DNA of 7,420 nucleotides from Candidatus Njordarchaeum guaymasense. GTDB taxonomy: Archaea; Asgardarchaeota; Njordarchaeia; Njordarchaeales; Njordarchaeaceae. Every line of letters starts with the position of its first letter. The first letter of the stretch is position 1. Positions 5,055 to 7,420 of the stretch are shown one piece after another. The notes under the pieces are model-generated. The model did no database searches and was not told where the DNA came from. It saw only the letters and a list, made by a program, of their open reading frames with translations. The stretch is taken from NCBI GenBank assembly GCA_030587605.1, contig JAUQYT010000007.1, positions 1 to 7,420 of the forward strand, read 5' to 3'. The position numbers were made by a program, and so were the translations under genes.

Positions 5055-5615
5055 ATGCAGTCAATAACGCTTCTGACGATCAATGGAGAACAAGAAAAAG
5101 AGGAAGACCTAGTCAAGATCGTTGAAGACGCGAGTGGCTATTTCCCAATAGAAACATGGGACGACATAACATACATCGGAAAGCTCATCTTGACGCATGA
5201 CTTCAAGGTAGCCACAAGCACAGAATCCTACGGAGCCTTTCTCTTTCAAAAACTGATTAACAGAGTTAAAAGAATAAGAGACTCCAACAGATTGATGAAC
5301 CTCTTGCTGGGAATAACAGCGGATCCAATAGTGGCAATGCATTATTTCTTTGACAGGACAAGATTCAAGAGAGCAACCTATCTTGTTCACGACTACGTCG
5401 ATGAAAAGGTTGGAGTTGTCTCCTTCTTTCAGGTAAACAAGAAATTTTCAGACAGGTTAGTGGCTCATGGACTAGGCCACAACAGAGGCCTACACCACCA
5501 CATAGAACCCATCGACCTCATGTACTCCGAACTGCTAAGCTCTCCCACACTCCAAGTAAACGGCTTTTGTAAAGACTGCCTGCACAAACTGACAAAAGAC
5601 AAGACAGACACTTGA
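5055..5615 (+). CDS. Metzincin-like (archaemetzincin-related) protein lacking the catalytic Glu
   Basis: The product is 186 residues with no signal peptide. HGLGHNRGLHH (138-148) has the metzincin zinc ligands in place, H138, H142 and H148, plus G145, in the order HxxxHxxGxxH. M156 in DLMY is a candidate Met-turn, and FCKDC (171-175) gives a C-x-x-C that may bind a second metal, as in archaemetzincins. The middle segment (87-126, GITADPI to VVSFFQV) fits the beta strands before the active-site helix. Metzincins normally have E after the first H; here codon 139 is GGA, one base from GAA, so the protein may bind zinc without cutting peptides, or use another base. I cannot tell whether Gly is usual in this subfamily (a DUF6775-like group is possible). 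The start is fixed by a TATA box 25 bases upstream. The C-terminus (KDKTDT) runs towards gatE, convergent. Confidence 0.75.
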   Translation: MQSITLLTINGEQEKEEDLVKIVEDASGYFPIETWDDITYIGKLILTHDFKVATSTESYGAFLFQKLINRVKRIRDSNRLMNLLLGITADPIVAMHYFFDRTRFKRATYLVHDYVDEKVGVVSFFQVNKKFSDRLVAHGLGHNRGLHHHIEPIDLMYSELLSSPTLQVNGFCKDCLHKLTKDKTDT

Positions 5616-5640
5616 ACGCACGCGCAACTGATAGCGAGCA

Positions 5641-5680
5641 TATTGGGAGCCTATTTGCCCCATATAGAAGACCTAGACCT
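5641..5680. repeat. Short dispersed repeat, copy 2
   Basis: This copy has the same orientation and order as the copy at 4326-4371: a 26-base block at 5641-5666 (22 of 26 identical), a spacer of six bases, then CTAGACCT (5673-5680). The last block lies within the inverted repeat CCTAG (5672-5676) and CTAGG (5684-5688). It ends 30 bases past the gatE stop. An alternating CA tract follows at 5691-5709. The 95 bases between the metzincin-like gene and gatE hold nothing else I can support. Confidence 0.6.
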
Positions 5681-5710
5681 ATACTAGGCGCACACACACG
5701 CACACACAAA

Positions 5711-7420
5711 CTACCCAACAAGCTCAGCCAAACGCTTCTTCAAGGTCTCACTAACCACCTCAGCCTTTGCACGCCCCCTAACCCTCTCCATAACCACCCC
5801 CATCAAAACCCCAAAGGCACCCATTCCACGCTCCTCCACAAGAGCCCTACTCTCCGCTATCAAGCCATCTATGATCGACAAAAGATCCTTCTCAGACAAC
5901 ATTGTCAAATCCAAACCTTGGACAGCCTCCCTCACAGTCGCCCCCTCATGTCTCGAAAGCCAAGTCAAGACATCCGGTATCGCTTCTTTAGTCGTTTCCC
6001 CAGAGCCGAGAAGAACAAAGAGCTCTCTAAGCTGCTCGTTCCCAACATTCTCTACCGGAACCCCGTCACGCCTTAACGCCTTAAAAGTCTCTGTAAAGGC
6101 AACAGCCACAACAGTCGGCGAAACCCCAGTCTCCCGGACAACATCCTCAAAAAGCCCAGCATACTCCGAATCGAGAATCTGCCTGGCCAGCTTCCGATTA
6201 AGATCATATTCTTTCATCAAACGCCCCATCTTCGCTTCGGGCATCTCGGGAAGACTGGCACGCATCTTCTCAAGATAATCGTCTGAAAGCTGGATTGGGG
6301 GAACATCGGTCTCAGGATACATCCTGGCTGCTCCAGGTCTCGGTCGCATGTATCTTGTTGTTCCATCTGGATTTGCTGCACGTGTCTCCTCTGGAACTCC
6401 TTTCAAGGCTTCTCTCGCCCTTCTCGTCACAGCATTCAAGGCGTCCACTGCGTTCTCCGACGTGTCAGCAACAAAGACAACGGCGTCTTGCTCCCTCGCC
6501 TTCACAAGCTGCCTAAGTCCATCAACCTCCTCAGCCACTATACCGTAAGCTGGCAGCTCGTCTGTGTGAAAGATTCCTCCAACCCTTCCCCAGAAACTGG
6601 CGATATCAGCCATCTCCCTCCCAAGTCTCATTCCAGGTGCAAGTTCTCTCTTTAGCAATCCATCAAACTTGGGTAGTTTTATGGCTAACACTGGTTTGTT
6701 CTGTTCGATAGCCTTTCGGAGAACTTTGCACTTCGTCTGTTTGAAGATTGAGGTTACGTCGATGAAGTTGTCCTGTATGTCTTCGTCCTTCAATCCGCTT
6801 TCTTTCAATTCAGCCCTTATTTTGAGAAGACTGAGTTGACGCTGAACCTCGTTCTCGATGATCTTTGATACCAGCTCAAGCTCCTGGACACCCTTTATCT
6901 CAATCAAGGCTCCATCTCGGATGGAAACGTTGAGGTCTTGCCGGATCGTTCCTAGGCCTCGCCTGACTCTTCCTGTGGCTCGCAGGATTCGTCCAATTGC
7001 TAAGGCGGTCTCCTCAGCTTCCTGGGGTGTGTAGAGGACTGGTGCGGTCGCAACCTCGATCAGTGGAATTCCGAGTCTGTCAATTCGATATCTGATGAGG
7101 GAGCCATCCTCCCCCGTTTTTCTAGCAGCATCTTCCTCCACGCTTATGTGTTCCATCGGAATTCTCGTGCCCTCAACCTCCAACTCTCCGCCGAGAGCGA
7201 CGACACAAGTCCTCTGAAAGCCTGTAGTGTTTGACCCGTCTATGACCGTCTTCCGCATGATGTGGATCTCATCCACAGGTGTTGCCTTCAAAAGTAGAGC
7301 GACGATCAAAGCTATCTCTATAGCTTCCTGATTTAGATCGTGAGGCGGCTCTTCATCCATCTCCACGAGGCAAGCTGTGTCTCTTGTGGCTTCGTAGAGG
7401 ATTTTAACGCCCTTCTGAAA
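5711..7420 (-). CDS. gatE: Glutamyl-tRNA(Gln) amidotransferase subunit E (partial at right edge)
   Basis: The frame stays open to base 7420, giving 569 residues; full GatE is about 620-630, so some 50-60 N-terminal residues are missing. GatE with GatD converts Glu-tRNA(Gln) to Gln-tRNA(Gln) in archaea: GatE binds the tRNA and activates the glutamate, GatD supplies ammonia from Gln or Asn. In visible numbering, DEEPPH (22-27), GSNTTGFQRT (62-71), RLGIPLIEVATAP (115-127) and IRQDLNVSIRDG (159-170) belong to the GatB/GatE core. About 223-363 is the GAD insert shared with bacterial AspRS, which separates GatE from GatB. MYPETDVPP (367-375) closes the core, and a helical domain and YqeY-like tail (about 380-569) complete the protein. 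An internal GTG near 7366 is not the start, since conserved residues continue upstream of it. No gatD is seen. Confidence 0.96.
   Translation of the reverse strand, partial: FQKGVKILYEATRDTACLVEMDEEPPHDLNQEAIEIALIVALLLKATPVDEIHIMRKTVIDGSNTTGFQRTCVVALGGELEVEGTRIPMEHISVEEDAARKTGEDGSLIRYRIDRLGIPLIEVATAPVLYTPQEAEETALAIGRILRATGRVRRGLGTIRQDLNVSIRDGALIEIKGVQELELVSKIIENEVQRQLSLLKIRAELKESGLKDEDIQDNFIDVTSIFKQTKCKVLRKAIEQNKPVLAIKLPKFDGLLKRELAPGMRLGREMADIASFWGRVGGIFHTDELPAYGIVAEEVDGLRQLVKAREQDAVVFVADTSENAVDALNAVTRRAREALKGVPEETRAANPDGTTRYMRPRPGAARMYPETDVPPIQLSDDYLEKMRASLPEMPEAKMGRLMKEYDLNRKLARQILDSEYAGLFEDVVRETGVSPTVVAVAFTETFKALRRDGVPVENVGNEQLRELFVLLGSGETTKEAIPDVLTWLSRHEGATVREAVQGLDLTMLSEKDLLSIIDGLIAESRALVEERGMGAFGVLMGVVMERVRGRAKAEVVSETLKKRLAELVG

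Noticed and set aside
4326..5680. Integration sites (attL/attR) of a mobile element
   Set aside because: The repeats are only 22 of 26 identical, no tRNA gene or integrase is present, and the enclosed genes are not mobile-element genes.
5612..6278. Open frames on the plus strand across the gatE 3' half
   Set aside because: They lie opposite a clearly conserved gatE frame, have low-complexity Pro/Ser/His-rich translations, and no recognisable motifs.
5711..7420. GatB instead of GatE
   Set aside because: The GAD insert, the phrase GSNTTGFQRT and MYPETDVPP are GatE features; GatB lacks the insert.
1..7420. CRISPR array or insertion sequence
   Set aside because: No regularly spaced repeats, no transposase motifs and no terminal inverted repeats were found on either strand.

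Overview
The window is archaeal. The right end carries most of GatE, the tRNA-dependent amidotransferase subunit found only in archaea. Several genes have a TATA-like box about 25-30 bases before the start codon, as in leaderless archaeal transcripts, and starts include TTG and GTG. The metzincin-like protein, the GOLD/p24-like membrane protein and the small winged-helix protein would fit an uncultured Thermoproteota lineage such as Bathyarchaeia. That placement is inference, not read from the sequence.

Layout. 1-428 (+): the end of a HerA/DUF87-type ATPase, cut by the left edge. 434-922 (-): a secreted, membrane-anchored GOLD-like protein, convergent with it. 966-1535 (-): a PD-(D/E)XK nuclease-like protein. 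1595-2077 and 2074-3363 (-): a PIN-domain protein and the AAA/ABC-type ATPase upstream of it, joined by a 4-base ATGA overlap. 3364-3510: a divergent promoter region with a palindrome. 3511-4047 (+): a NYN-domain nuclease-like protein. 4048-4395: no intact gene; it holds a hairpin, the remnant of a small ribbon-helix-helix-like gene, and copy 1 of a short repeat. 4396-4869 (-): a small winged-helix-like protein. 5055-5615 (+): a metzincin-like protein whose HEXXH motif reads HGLGH. 5641-5680: copy 2 of the repeat. 5711-7420 (-): gatE, cut by the right edge.

How the parts may work together. HerA and GatE are conserved chromosomal functions that bracket accessory genes. The strongest candidate for an undescribed system is the ATPase-PIN operon at 1595-3363, transcribed away from a NYN nuclease gene. 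This resembles the general plan of defence modules in which an OLD/RecF-like ATPase is paired with a separate nuclease (Septu, PARIS), but here the effector would be a PIN ribonuclease. The PD-(D/E)XK gene has its own likely promoter and may be independent. Composition differs across the window: 19 of 60 bases are G/C at 1921-1980 in the PIN gene, against 34 of 60 at 6961-7020 in gatE. This agrees with, but does not prove, acquisition of the nuclease cluster. The two short repeats stand in the same orientation, each just after the stop of a minus-strand gene, and bracket the winged-helix and metzincin-like genes.
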